Shown here: positions 44,926 through 57,921 of the stretch, one piece after another
Numbering within the stretch: the stretch's first letter is position 1
Layout of the letters: each line of letters begins with the position of its first letter
NCBI GenBank assembly: GCA_035235625.1
Contig: CP141140.1
Coordinates: forward strand, 40,419,351-40,483,350
Origin: Saururus chinensis
Lineage: Eukaryota; Streptophyta; Magnoliopsida; Piperales; Saururaceae
Direction of reading: 5' to 3'
Length of the DNA: 64,000 bases
Notes under the pieces: generated by a model
Database searches by the model: none
Seen by the model: only the letters and a program-made list of their open reading frames with translations
What the model was told of the DNA's origin: nothing
Position numbers and translations under genes: made by a program

Positions 44926-45262
44926 TACTCCAATCATCATTCACACTATCAATTATGCAACCACAAAATTTAACACACAATTTTTTATGTGAAAAACCAA
45001 TATGAGGGTAAAAAAATACGACAACTTCTCAATGGCTAAATTAATGCACTAGTGAGTAAGACTTTTACATTAACATAAGCAAACTAATAATATATTATGA
45101 ACAAAAATTTCTCCCTTGTTTAGCTTCTTCTTTTGTTGTTTGCCTTCAAATCTCCTCCTCCTCAAGTCTTGAAGCTTTTTTCTTCTTTGCTTTGTTTTCA
45201 TATCCTTTTAGCTTCTACAAACAAGGTCATCTCGTTTATGACTTTAGCCTTGAGTCTTTAAT
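44926..45262 (-). repeat. Fragment of a copia-type LTR, minus orientation
   Basis: On the minus strand it reads a copia-LTR-like 3' part: GTGCATTAATTTAGCCATTG, then TTTTTTACCCTCATATTGGTTTTTCACAT. This resembles 54055-54290 (same orientation) and, inverted, 47770-47900. It is cut on the right by the element starting at 45267. Confidence 0.5.
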
Positions 45263-45266
45263 CTGC

Positions 45267-46816
45267 ACTAAAACAAAAATAACTATTTGTAATAATTTAA
45301 TAAGCATTGCTAACAACTACCATTTGTGACGCATATTAAAGAGTTACAAAATTTGTAATTATTTGTGAGGCTAAGCGTCGCTAATAGTTGTAAATTTTTA
45401 AAAATAAAGCAAAAATTAGAACTATTTGCGACGTTTTTTATAAAAATGTCATAAATATTATTACTAACAACAATAATTTTATTATACATTGCTAATAGCT
45501 ATACTATTAGGGACGCATAAAAAATCCATCGCAATTAAAATAAAATTATATTTTAAAAAATATTTAAGACTATTTGCAACGCTTTTTTAATTTAAAAGCA
45601 TCACTAATAATACTACTATTTGCTATTCTTTTTAAAAAGCATCTCTAATAATTTTATTATTTTATTTTAATATTTTAAAAAACTTTACAAATATAATATA
45701 TTTTATTTAATATTTTTATATATAATAAATAACTAGAATTCTCCTAATTTATCTCCACTCCTGAACAGAGCTGGAGAGAGGGGAGAGAGTGAAAGAAAGA
45801 GAGAGAGGAAGAAAGAAAAGAGAGAGAGGAGAGAGAGGAGGTGAAGAGAGAAAGAGAGGAGAGAGGAGAGAGGAGAGAGGAGAGAGAGGGGAGAGAGGAG
45901 AGGGGAGGGAAGCATTTTCCATGCTCCCTCTTTAATGACATTTTTCTTACTTTTTTATTAATTTTAAATGATAATATATAAGAAAATAGAGGGGGAGAGA
46001 GAAAGAGATAGAAGGGGAAGAGAGAGGTAGTGAGAGAGAGGAGAGAGAGAGGAGAGAAGAGAGGGTCAAGAGAGAGGGTTTTATTATATATTATATTTTT
46101 AAATTAATAAAAAAAGATAGTAGTGGTGCATAGCAATATGAGTCGCTACACCTAGGGTAGTAGCAATGCATTTTGCTATGCATTGCTACTATTTTTTTAA
46201 AATTTATTTTATTGTTTTTAAAATGTAATATAAAATAAAAAATTCTAAATTAAATTCTCCCCCCTCTATCTCTCCTCTTCCTCTCTCTTCTCCACTATCC
46301 CTCCCTCTCTCTTCTCCTCTCTTCTCTCTCCCTCACTTATGCTCTCTTGTTCTCTCTATCTCTCTCACTCTATCCTCTTTGTCTCTCTCCCCTCTATCTC
46401 TACCTCTCTCTTCCCCTTCTCTCTTTGCTCCCTCTCCCTTTTATTAACTAATATATTTTTAAATTAATTAAAAAATTAAAAAATTAAAAAAATGAATTCG
46501 GGATGTATAGAAAGATATTAGAGAGTGGAGAGAGAGAAAGAGAGAGTGAGGCGGGGACGTGTTACATAGAGGAGAGAAAGAGTGTAGAGAGTGAGTGAAG
46601 CGAGAGTGTGTGTATAGAGAAAGTAGAGACCCTGTGGATGAAATTTTTGCCTGCGAGGCATAAAACGCCTCTCCGCCCTGCCACTTTTTCATAAGAGAGA
46701 GTGTATATATAGAGAGAGAGTGACACTTTTTCATAAGCATCGCTATTTAGCATCAGCCACTGAACTTTTATTGAAGCATTTAACAATGCTTTTTTAAGCA
46801 TTACTAATAGTCATTA
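45267..46816. mobile_element. Non-autonomous CACTA-like element, right end lost
   Basis: It starts CACTAAAACAAAAATAAC and carries repeated GCATTGCTAA, GCGTCGCTAATAG and GACGTTTTTTATAAA motifs. The right part (46765-46815, AAGCATTACTAATAGTCATTA) is the inverse of the left subterminal region, but the last ~14 bases are missing because a copia LTR begins at 46817. Inside are GA-rich tracts at 45771-45912, 45984-46075 and 46500-46720, and a CT-rich tract at 46256-46440. The frames over these tracts are low-complexity and not genes. A small hairpin (TAGCAATGCAT...ATGCATTGCTA) lies near 46140-46190. Confidence 0.6.
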
Positions 46817-48240
46817 TGTGAAAAACCTTGAGTATGTACTTATTCTTAAAAACTAATAAGATATAGTTGTGGTCCAGTCAAATTTGGAATTGATGGACTT
46901 GAAAAATAGGAGTAGACATATTTTATATTTTTAAGTATAAAGACTAAAGGATGTTGGTGGTTTTTGAAGCTTATTCAATTCACATTGGCATAATAAAATT
47001 GCTTGGAGAAGTTTTAGAAGTGATTTCATGGAAAAAAGGGTGAAATTATTAATTAACAATGTCAACAACCAATGGCTGGTAGAATGCGTTGATTGAATTG
47101 TTCAATCACTGGCGAATAGTTGCACGGAATTGAAGAATTAATTGATGGGAACTTGAATCAGCCATTTTCTAAATGAATCTGAGATTTTATTGATTAATCA
47201 CTTCGTGGACTAATTGATTGCTCAAGGTATCATGCGTTTAGAAAATAGTGAATGATTTATCACTATTTGAAAAGATCAATCATTAACAATTTTAGTTGCC
47301 TTAAATAAGTCAATCCGAATTGGATTTCCTTTCTTGTTGAAGTAAAAGACCAAAATCATTTTGTAGAACTATATAAGGGCTAAGAAGTGACAAGTTTAGA
47401 GAAGTGGAAAAGCTAAAAAAATTGGATAAGGAAGGAGAAACCTTTGATTATTGTTTTCTAAGAGAATTCACATAGAGTTTTAAGAGAAGATCTATGGTGA
47501 ATTCATGAAGATATTCTACAACTAAGAATAGATTTCACACAAAAGTTTCAAAGAGGAGTTGTAGCAAGTCTTTAATGAGAGATTGAAGATTTCAAAAATA
47601 ACAAGGTTAATACAACAAGAGGAGCTTGTTAAAGGCTAGAAGAAGACTGAGACTAAGGAATGAGATATTAAAGTTTCAAATGCTTAAGGGAGAAGACTTG
47701 AATACCAAAAACAATAAGAATTTGTAAAGATATGAATAAAAGGAGTTTCCGTTAGAGTCAATATGAAGGTTGGTGGTTTACCTATGTCATGTAATTGTCT
47801 TGCTTACTAGTAGTTCATTGATTTTGTTCCTTGTTGGAACTAACATGGTTTTTTACCCTAATTTTGGGGTTTCCACATTAAATTAGTATGTGATCTTGTG
47901 TAGATTCAATACTTGATAGTTTCATAGATTAATACATCTTGAGTGCATATAGAAAGTAGATTTACACGTTTTCTCAATATAAAAAAATTCTATTCAAAGA
48001 GGCGAGAATTCTTAATTATTACTTGTCGAAGTACTAGTCTTAAGAATAATCTAGTGATCTGCTAAGTTAAGTAGACAGATATTAAACTCTTAATAATATC
48101 TTTTATCAAATCATTTTTCTAGTGCTTAATTTTTTCTTAATCTTCTCAACTTGCATCATTTATTCTTATTTTTTTCATTTATTTTTTTCTTTTTCAATCA
48201 TTTTTCTTGATATCTTGAGGATAGGACCTTCACACTAGAC
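46817..48240 (+). repeat. Copia-type LTR, plus orientation (LTR A)
   Basis: Begins TGTGAAAAACCTTGAGTATG. A promoter motif CTATATAAGGGC lies at 47370. The 3' part has the copia-LTR phrase ACATGGTTTTTTACCCTAATTT near 47850. Its start matches the reverse complement of the right end of LTR B (55081 downwards). The right border is not clear; 48100-48240 is AT-rich. It faces away from the minus-strand gag that follows, so it is not that element's normal LTR. Confidence 0.6.
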
Positions 48241-48978
48241 TAGGCTGACATAAGTTGGTAGACCTTACCCACCATCTTTATGAGAACAATTCCATTAATT
48301 AAATAATATTAAAGTACAAAAACTCACAAAAATTGAAATACATTACATGAAATTTTCTTCTTAAGATTGAATTTTAAATGTAAATTTACAAAAGAAACTC
48401 TAATTTGATCACAAAAACTCCATTAGATTCCAAATGCCTAAGTCTACTTTTGTTTAAGAGTTCTCTCTAATGTTTATACATAAAAGTGACTTGATTTTTA
48501 ACACAATGTGTGTAAATTTGAAAAATGGTAAATTGCACCATCAAGTAAAAGAAAATCATATTGATCTTTACTGTCATTAGTGTATCCTTCTCTTTATTAA
48601 AATATATTTGATCACTAATCATGTTTATTTTCAGCTTAAAATAAAATTAATTTCATAATATATTAAGAGCTGAACTAATAAAAACAAAATCAAGGCCAAT
48701 GGAAAAATCAAGTAAAGCTACACTAATATTTTTGTATTTTTTATCATATTCTATTTTTGTATTTTTTTTAATTCAAACCTATAAATTTATAGACATCTCT
48801 ATCTAAAAGATCAAAAGAATTAAATCTTGAACAAAAAATAAAATCTCTTAACTTAGAGATGACACACTACTTAGCTTTGCTTGGCGAACCTATCATAATG
48901 CAATCTAAACTACTCTTCCTTCCTTTTCCTAGTTTATCCTAAATGCTTAAAGGTCAATTTTCCTCACCCACACTCTCT

Positions 48979-49762
48979 TCATCTTCTTTTGATAAACTTG
49001 GTGGGGCAATTTAGGGGTAACAAGGGTAATGTACTTCTCCTTATTTGATTTAAGTTTGAAAGGATAATTCTTAGGACACAATTTCTAGTGTAGAAATCAC
49101 TATGGTATATGTTACACACACCCTCAATACTAGAACCTATCTTCCCTCCTTTCACTTTTGACCTAGGTGGGTTGGGCACTACCTTAGGGTGTTTGTTAAT
49201 CTCTTTTGCTTTTACAAAGATAGTAGGATTTGTTAAGGGGATAGCTAAGCAATTCTTAAACCATAAACCCTTCTTGTTGGTTTGACCAAGATGGTTTTCA
49301 ACTTCTTTTCCCACTCTTAAATTAAACTAATTTCTCGACATAAGTTCTCTATTGAGAATACGAGACTTTTTTCTCATTTTCTAGGTCTTTCTTAAGGTTA
49401 GTCACTTCTCTCTCAAGTTTGATGTTTAACTCCACTAACCAATTTACCTCTTTAGAAGACAAAACTAATTTATCATCTTTCTTTTTCAACTCTCTCTCAA
49501 AGCCTTTTGTTTTCCTAGTTAAAACTAAGAATTGTTGGAGGAATCCTTTATATGCATCATAATCAAAGATAGACTCTAAGTTCTCTACAAGAGAAGTGGA
49601 CTTATGAAACTCATCTCCAAAATTATCTTCTTTCACACTTGCATAGAAGATAGTATAGTTACACATCTCATCCTTATACTTATCCTGAGGAGAATAGTCA
49701 AAATTATCATTAAGACAATCAACAATAAAATGACCTAACTTACCATATTCAAAACACTTCAT
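48979..49762 (-). pseudogene. Sirevirus-like gag, C-terminal half
   Basis: The frame 49349-49762 begins MKCFEYGKLGHFIVDCL, a zinc knuckle whose second Cys is Tyr, and continues into a coiled coil (GFERELKKKDDKLVLSSKEVNWLVELNIKLEREV). The frame 48979-49314 follows, with CNIYHSDFYTRNC, a degenerate second CCHC motif. Such a long coiled coil between two zinc motifs is characteristic of Sirevirus (SIRE/Maximus) gag-pol. Frames are separated by stops. Confidence 0.65.
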
Positions 49763-49952
49763 ATTTTTCTTGTCTTGTTTGTTTTGCCTCTCATCTTTCT
49801 TATCCCCTTGTCTCTTCCCTGAATTTTGACCTTATTCACAAACCTAAAGTTATGATATTTCATAAGTTTCTTGAAGTTTTTAGCTAACAATAGCATTAAT
49901 TCTTCATCATCTTCAAACTCTTCATTTTCTTTTAAGGTTTTTAAAACTTTAT

Positions 49953-52829
49953 TGTAAGATCTCTAGCTTAACTTAGTTTAATTTCTATTTTTAGTACGTG
50001 AATTGTGTGTTTTTTGTTTAATTGCCAGTTTATTTTTATTTTTTAAGGGTTAGTAATTATGAATTTAATACGGTTTAATATTATTTTTATATGTTTTAGT
50101 GTCAAACTTTATTTATCCCATTTTTATGGATTTTATGGGCTTTTATCGTTATTTTTCCTTAATTAAGGATGCAAACGCCACCATGGGCCCCACGTCTATG
50201 TTGGACGACATGTGACCTACTTGACCCTATAAACTTCTATTAATTCATTTCAGTGGTTTTTGGGAGTGATTTAATTCTTTTTAAGACTAAAAATAACTGT
50301 AATTAGCCACTCAGGGCATTTTTAACCTATTCTACAACCCAACAGTTTATTTATACAACCTAAAACCCTTACTATTTAAAGAAAACCCTAGCCTATTCCC
50401 CAAATGGGGAAGGGCTATGCTAGGAGAAAAGAGGTGCACTACCCGCTTTTCACAAAGAAGAAAAACGGATTAAGGTGTATTTTCTTGCCCTAATCACCCC
50501 TAATCTTTCAATTTTGGTCTTCATCCTCCTTATTTTCATTTTTCCCAAATTGGATCTTAATTTCTTCCATTAAAAATCTTATTTTTAATTTTGATTTAAA
50601 ATGCTAAATGGGTGATTTTCTTTTTTAACCAAAGGAAATCATAGATTTACCTTTTTCCATGTTGATTTGAGCCTATTAGTTGATTTAATTATGTCTTGAC
50701 AAAAACCCAAACTTTTGGGTAGGATTTCTTGAGGGTTGAAGCTTCTCCGTAAATCTAAATGCTTCATAGAGTTAAGGGAGTCTTCTCTTGCGTGGTTCTA
50801 TCCATTGGAACACATGATTTTAGATCTATGTGGGTTTTTGCTTCATTTTGAGCTTTAATAATGATTTATTATAAACATATTATTTATGGATTTTTTCTTT
50901 TGATTAAGCATGAAAATTACTAGATCTGTTATATTTTAGGGTTAGATTTTCATAATATGATGTTCTATGGTGAATTTAGAATTTATCTTGAATTTTAGAA
51001 TATTTTTGGTTTGAATTTTGGATGGTTGAAGGGGAACTTGGAAAAGGTCAAAAAGTGAACTATTAAGGGCATTCGAATGGTCCAACAGGCGCTCAAATGG
51101 TTAGTCATTTGAATGGCCTATCTGGCAGATTGAGCGGCCAGGCAATCAAACAGCTTGCTAGGATGATCGAACGCCAACACGATAGATTTGTGATTTGGCC
51201 TATTTTTTGTATTTTAGACCATTTATTGTTCTCTTCTCATAAATCTAATTCCTTATGACTAAAATGACTTATGATTATCTATAAATGTTGCTGTGATTCC
51301 AGAGGACCAACTTTGGATTATGATTTAGCTTAAGCATGAATAGGACTATACTTGTTTAGTTTTAGTATGATATTCTTCTTGTTTTAAATCCATGTTTGAT
51401 GACTTGTTCATAATTACTTGATGATTCCAATAGGTCTTAGCCATGATCATGTATGTATGTGTGGACTTGTTATATTAATTCTAGGTAGATTATGCTTCAC
51501 ATGTTTTAGTTTAAGCATGATTATGTTTATATTTGTCTAGGTCTAGCACGATGTTGTACTTGTCTTGAACTCGTCTTTCAATGTTTTCATCACATTTACT
51601 CCTTGATTCCAGTAGGAAGGACTACGATAAAATTATGGATGTGTGCATATGATTATGTTTGTTCATGTTTCACATGTCTAAGCTTAGGTTTAAACACTAC
51701 CACTTATATACACTCTTGCATAGATAGTTATGGTTTTATTTGACACAAATGGACCATGTTTTATGCACATATAGACTGATTTGAGAATGTTTACTTATAC
51801 TTGTACTCATTTATCATTGGTTCACTTATGTATCATGTGGCATGCATCATGAAAATGGTTTATAAATAAGGATTAATCGTGATTAGTTATGATTGATTAA
51901 TTGGAAGAAATTGGATGCCATTAGATGTCAGATTAATCATTCGAAGGCTTGTCGATTCGGCTTTGGATCCAAAAGGACATGATTTCATTTTACATTCCTT
52001 TGAGAATGTGGTACCTCTCTGGGTTGAGATAAGCATATTGCTATGTGAGTTTATCTAATAAGTTTATTTTGACCCTGAGAATCCAGGATGGTATGTCTGT
52101 GTGCACTAGCTTACCATGCTGCTCTAGTTTTCCTTTCAAGGAATTGATACTTTCCCTTGCAAGGTTAGTCCTGGGTGAGTAGGCTGCTCTAGCTTTCTTT
52201 CTTGAAATTCAAACCTTCCTTTTTAAGAATTATCTTAGGTGAGCAGGGGGTACCTTACTGATGTGAATAGGCATAATGAATGATTATGTGATGAATGTTA
52301 TGTTGATTATGCCTGTGTTGTCATTATAAGTTTACTTTCCGTATTAAAACCCTTGCCGAACATTGGCTCAACCCTCTTTATTTTATGATTTTATTTTGGG
52401 GCTGCATGTCATGCTATGCAGGTTCTTCAGATGGGCTCTATGTTGAGCATGAGGACTGCGCCGGTCATTGAGGGGAGGAGTTTATAGAGATGACTTGATT
52501 ATGTTAGTTTGATTACAAGTTATGTGGAGATATACTTTTGACTCAACTTCACACTTTTTTATCTAATGGTGGCTTAGACTTACGTTAATCATTGTGGGCT
52601 TGTTTATGTTATGACTAGTTGATGTGTGTATGAGTGGACTAATATTTTAATTAGTAATCCTTTATTTGCTCTATTTGCTTCTGTACAAAGTATTCATGTG
52701 CTACTCCATAGTGTGTTCACCCAAGGATGGGTTAAATCTTTTGCAATCCAACTCCACTTGGTTGTGCTGCGTAACTGCTTACTCCTTGGACCAGGTTTGG
52801 CTCAAGGTAGCGTTTGCCAGGGTGTGGCA
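49953..52829 (+). mobile_element. Solo LTR inserted in the Sirevirus-like gag
   Basis: The 2877-bp sequence begins TGTAAGATCTC and ends GGGTGTGGCA, and is flanked by the 5-bp duplication TTTAT (49948-49952 and 52830-52834). It has no coding region, primer site or second LTR, so it is what remains after LTR-LTR recombination. Removing it with one TTTAT restores the gag frame across the junction. Length and ends fit Tekay/Del chromovirus LTRs (inference). A TATA-like CTATTTAAAG lies at 50364. Frames 52626-52917 in its end are not genes. Confidence 0.9.
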
Positions 52830-53545
52830 TTTATTCTTCTTTAAAGTTCTCTTAGATTCTTTTATGGTAGTTTGTTTTACCTTAAAATTTTCAAACAATT
52901 CTTTCTTATTTTCATGAGATTCTTCATGTATAAATTTTTTTTTAAGGTTCCCAACCAACTCCTCAATGCCTAAGGTGTCTATCATTCTAGATTCATTAAT
53001 TGATGCCACCTTAATTTTAAATTTGGAGGACAAAACCTTAAATTCCTCACAAGTAGGTAATCAAGAATAGGTTTGCCTAATTGATCACATGTGATTATTA
53101 TGCTAGAAATAGTTTCATCTTCACTCATTATCATATTTTCAAATGTAAGGGTAAGCATTTATGGTAAGCATTTATAATCTATACAGTTTAAAATAGCCTT
53201 AGTTCCATCATTATACTTCACAAATTTTTCCCAAGCAACCTTGGCAGATGTACAATTTGAAATTAAACTACGTTGTAATTTTTCTACAATATTAAGCAAT
53301 GCACTAATGGCCTTACTATTTTGATTTATAAATTTTGTATCATTTTCATCCCATTCACCATCATTTTTTAAGATTGAATTTCCATCTTTGTCTCTGGTCA
53401 TTGGAAAATTTTAACCTTTAATCACCGCTTTCTAAGCATTGCCATTAAGCTCTTGAATAAAAGTTCTCATTCTATTATTCTAATATGAAAAGTTTTGACT
53501 ATTAAACAATGGTGGGCGATTCATAGGTTTACCAAAAATCTTCAT
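52830..53545 (-). pseudogene. Sirevirus-like gag, N-terminal half
   Basis: The start region near 53545 reads MKIFGKPMNRPPLFNSQNFSY, then NNRMRTFIQELNGNA after a stop where Trp is usual (SYW). The frame 53159-53401 gives WDENDTKFINQNSKAISALLNIVEKLQ and CTSAKVAWEKF, the UBN2-type gag. The frame 52779-53033 gives RMIDTLGIEELVGNLKKKF, ending at the solo LTR insertion. The same frame continues beyond the insertion at 49952. Several stops and a shift near 53040-53150 inactivate it. Confidence 0.75.
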
Positions 53546-53989
53546 GTTCATTCATTGAATTATTTAACACAACCATTAAACTTAAACAATCATAAATCGC
53601 CCAAGGAACAAAATTTAAGTATTCTAAGTAAGGAGAAATAAGAGATAAGCAAACTAACTAACTAGGGCAGACAAATAAGCAACTTTAACAAGTAACTGTG
53701 AGAGAAGACAAGTAAACTAAGCACAATTAAGAAATCAAACACTAACACAAGATATCTAGAACTAGAAATAAAAAATCTAGGAAGATAAATCAAGATAATG
53801 ATGCACTAGCATGCAAAAACAAATTGATAGCATGAATCAAACTCAATTTTTGAATAAAAATCCTTAGCTACCACTTGAGATTTTAATATCCACTAGATGG
53901 CAATAATGGATCACAAGATTGATCCTTACCCTTGTACTTTTGCAAGCAAGCAATTAAGAGTTTTAGCCACTATGCTTAAGAATTATTTT

Positions 53990-55081
53990 TGAAGCGGAAT
54001 TAACAATAAACAAACCCTAATATCTAATTGTCATTCATTATCAATCAATCATCAAGCAACACAATAAACCATACAAGGATTTTTACATGGAAAACCCTAA
54101 CTATGGTAAAAATCCATGACATCCTCAATCCATAGCTAAATCAATGCACTAGAATGATGTTGATCTTATAAGACTCAAAACAACCAACCAACCAACCTGA
54201 AGACTTAGCACAAACTCCTTTTGTTCAATTTTCTCTTGTGATAAAGTTGGCCTTCAATTCTTCCTCATTTAAATCACTGAACCTTTCTCTCTTTGTATTA
54301 TAATCTCTGTCTTCTTCTTCTAGAAACTCAACCAAGGACTCCTTGCTTATTTGTTGATTTACCTCTTGAGATTCTTCTACTCCTTTGAAGAACTTTGCTG
54401 ACTCCTCTATGAAATTACTGTGTGAAATCTTCTTTTTTTAATTGTGCATCAATATCATGAATTCACCATGGATAATCTCATCAAGCTCCTTTGTGAATTC
54501 TCAAGGAAAACAATGTAAAAAGAACTCACATTGGTGCTCCAATTTTTTTTAAGGTTTTCTCTCTTCAATTATGTCACTTCTTAGCAGGTCTCCAAGTTAA
54601 ATTGACATTTTGACTTCAACAAAGAAAGAAAACTATTCTAGGGCAACTAAAATTGCTAGTGATCGATCGTTTACTATTTTCTTAAGCCACGACTCCTTGA
54701 TCAATCAATCGGTCTACAAATCGATTGATTGATAAACTATTGGCTTATTTTAACTAAGGGCTGATTGAGTATCGATCGATCATTTCACATAGTCTTGTCT
54801 AGTGATTGATCGATTCTACTATTCATTGACAATTTTGTCATTTTATCCTAAATTCGTCTGAAACGTCTAAAATTACATCTGAAACTTCTCTAAGTGACTT
54901 TTATATGAGAATGTGTCATAAATAAACCTTTTAAACCATCAACATTATTTAGTCCTTAGTCTTGATCAATAAGAACACGTTTGCTCCTATTTTTTCAAGT
55001 CCATCAATTATAAACCTGACTTGACCACAACTACACCTAATTAGATTTATGATAGTAAGTACATACTCAAGGTTTCTAACA
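53990..55081 (-). repeat. Copia-type LTR, minus orientation (LTR B)
   Basis: On the minus strand it begins TGTTAGAAACCTTGAGTATG at 55081 and has a TTTTTACCATAGTTAGGG phrase near 54110. Its start matches LTR A at 46817. The left border is approximate. Between it and gag (53560-53990) no primer-binding site is recognisable. Clusters of GATCGATYGATT lie at 54655-54850. Confidence 0.55.
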
Positions 55082-55795
55082 TAATTTTGACAAAGAAATT
55101 AGCCAATTAACCTTACATATGACACATATATTCGTACAAATTTAGGTGAATGAATGGTGTGAATTGGAGGTTTTTCAGGGGAAAAATTGAAAATCTAGTA
55201 TGAACAATTGATAATCTTTTGAGAATGATCAATCAATTTTGAACTATAGCAAAATCTCTGGAGTAGTGTTGATCGATTGATCACTTATAGTAATAATCGA
55301 TCGGCACCTGAAAACACACTTTTGTTAAATGAAGCCGAGAGTAATTAATCAATCTTTGGGTCAATAGATCGATTGATTGAAGAGTCATGAGTAATAGGAA
55401 TATGGATCGATTGAGAGTAGAGTTGCATAGTTTAAGCTTTTTCAGTTTGGTTTAGATTCCTAGTTGAAGTCATATTCCTTTTAAGACTTGTGAGCCTATA
55501 AAAAGGGCTTGGGACATGATGAAAATTAGAGAGAATACTTAGAAATATTAGAGAGCTTGTGTGGAGTTGCTCTAATAGAATTTTTGAGAAAATTTGTCTT
55601 CTTGAGTGAGAAAGTGTCTACCTTAAGTAAAAGAGTGATTAGAGGCGAGATAAGAGCACACAAACACATGTGAGGCATGGTGTTATATTGAAGATTGTTG
55701 ATGAGAAGATCAAGAAGAATAAAAAATTCATTCCAAAGGCGGAGATGAAATTTCTACATTGATAAAAGAACACAAAGTGGAGAAGATTGAACTTG
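55082..55795 (+). repeat. Part of another LTR-like sequence, plus orientation
   Basis: A promoter-like CCTATAAAAAGGGCTTGGG lies at 55496-55515, after several GATCGATTGATT motifs (55255-55395). The following transcript-like stretch has no gene. It is cut at 55795 by the LTR-like repeat starting TGTAATGCCC. Confidence 0.4.
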
Positions 55796-57921
55796 TAATG
55801 CCCAATATTTTTCATCCCATTTTCCTTAAATTTCACAGAATTTTTTTGGAATATAATGACTGTAAATCGGGAAAAATGAAAAATATGAAACCTTTGAAAG
55901 CAGTTTTATAGTTTAAAAAATCACACATCAGTTTTTCCAAATAAATTTTAGGTCATTTGATCAAACATCGTTTGGCCAAACAAAACATCCTCAGGCGCTA
56001 CTAAAAACAAATGTATGAATAAATTGCTATGATCATAGACATTAAATACAAATCTCTCCCAGACATCCCTGCGTGCAAGTCCTATAAAAGTCCACAGTCT
56101 AATCCAAATTACAAGTCGAGAAAGCAATAACACTTTAATTCTCATCTCACCCAATACAAGAGATCATGGAACAAAAAATACTTGCAGCGAGTCAAGGATA
56201 TATTGAGTCAAAGGGAAAGAAGCCACTACAGAAATGAGCAACCATCTCTAAGAGCTCTCTGTCACAAACCTACAACAGCCTCCCAAACAACAGGGCTAAA
56301 AAACATAGGGTAATGAGTATTTTCATACTCAGTAGAAAAATACCCAGTAAGGGAGTTCTAAACAGTGAACTTAGTAAGTTCAAACATGAAGCAAACATGC
56401 ATATCATAATCATGCACATATACATACAATCGTGCATACCATCTTGCCAAATACATACCATCAAATTGATCTTACACATACACTCTTAATCAAAGTTCTA
56501 CAAACTTACTCGTACAATCGTATGCTTACTCATACAACTTACATATGCTTGTACAACCTTACTCATATAGTCTTACACTCATACATACGCTTATAGTCTT
56601 GCTTATAATCGTACACTTACATTCTTACTAAGAATCATACTCTTATAGTCTTAGTCAGAAATTTACTCTTACAGTCTTACTCAAAATCATACTCTTATAG
56701 TTGTGCTCATACTCATACTCTTTTAGTCGTGCTCATACTCATACTCTTACAGTCATGCTTATACTCTTACTCTTACAGTTGTGCTTAGAATCAAACATAC
56801 TCACTCATACAGTCGTACATATACTATCAACCACTAAAACTCATATCAACTAATAAGCTCCACAATCAAAATAGAAAAGAATGCCATTGGGGCATCACCT
56901 TAACCTCCGGGAGTGACTTGACGCCATGTACTTTTTCGAAGGCAAGGCAGACTAATGCTCAAGGGGCACAGAATCAAATAGGGAAGAGTAGTTCCATGTA
57001 CTACTTACCTGAGCGCACAAACGTAAACACCAACACATAAGGGGTCATACAATTGCCCACACTTTAGGGATATTATAGCACCAGTGCCACTCTTAGGCAG
57101 AAATTATACAATACTACTCTTGGGCAGAATCATACAACACTCTCAATAGAGCATCAAATGTCTGGGCTTAATACATCACACATACCAAATTGGAAACATA
57201 CATTGCTCTCAATACAACACATAGACAACATCCTGCAAGATAAACACCATGGCAAAACATGAGAAATGCTCATCCAATTGATTATTGGCTAGCTCAAATA
57301 TGGAACTTAATCCATCGAACCCTCAGGTCACAAACTCACAATGCTATCATGAGCTTTTCATGTAATTCAAGTTTGAATTAAGTAATTTATGTTGTATAAT
57401 TATCCCACAAAAACTCTCAAACATATAACGCTCCACTGATCAAACCAAAACTGGCCTTGATCCAAAACCCTAGTTCGTTAGTGCAACAAACTTTACTTAA
57501 CCTATCCAACTCATAATCATCTCTCACCGTATACCAAAATCTTACATATTCATGCAATCTTTGCCATCTACTTTATGTCCAAAACATCTTACTCGGAAAT
57601 TATCAAACTGAGCTCCTTAAAGCCAAATCCAATTATCACCCTCTTACTTATACCTCACTTATTATGCATACTTTTCACTTCATAATTTATACATTATGCT
57701 TGTACAATTATGCAACACTCTTACTGTCATACACTCCCCCAACATATGCTCTGATCTAAACAAATCCACTCCAATCATCGCCCTTCAAACTCATATCCTC
57801 TGCATTCCATCATATGCTTACACATCCACATTCAATTCCATACAAAACCCTCTGTCACCTCTTACTATCCACCACTCATACTTATTCCTATACACTCAAA
57901 CACATATCCATTGCACATGCG

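Larger units (their letters stand above)
48241..53560 (-). mobile_element. Internal region of a Sirevirus-like copia element, minus strand
   Basis: Gag pieces with UBN2-type features, two zinc-knuckle-like motifs and a coiled-coil linker lie on the minus strand, split by a solo LTR at 49953-52829. Protease, integrase and reverse transcriptase are not found; 48241-48960 is AT-rich without a gene. The 5' LTR would be LTR B (53990-55081, minus). No left LTR in the matching orientation is present, so the element is truncated. Confidence 0.7.

Noticed and set aside
45733-46801. Minus-strand Ser/Leu-rich frames
   Set aside because: They are translations of GA/CT microsatellites inside a transposon.
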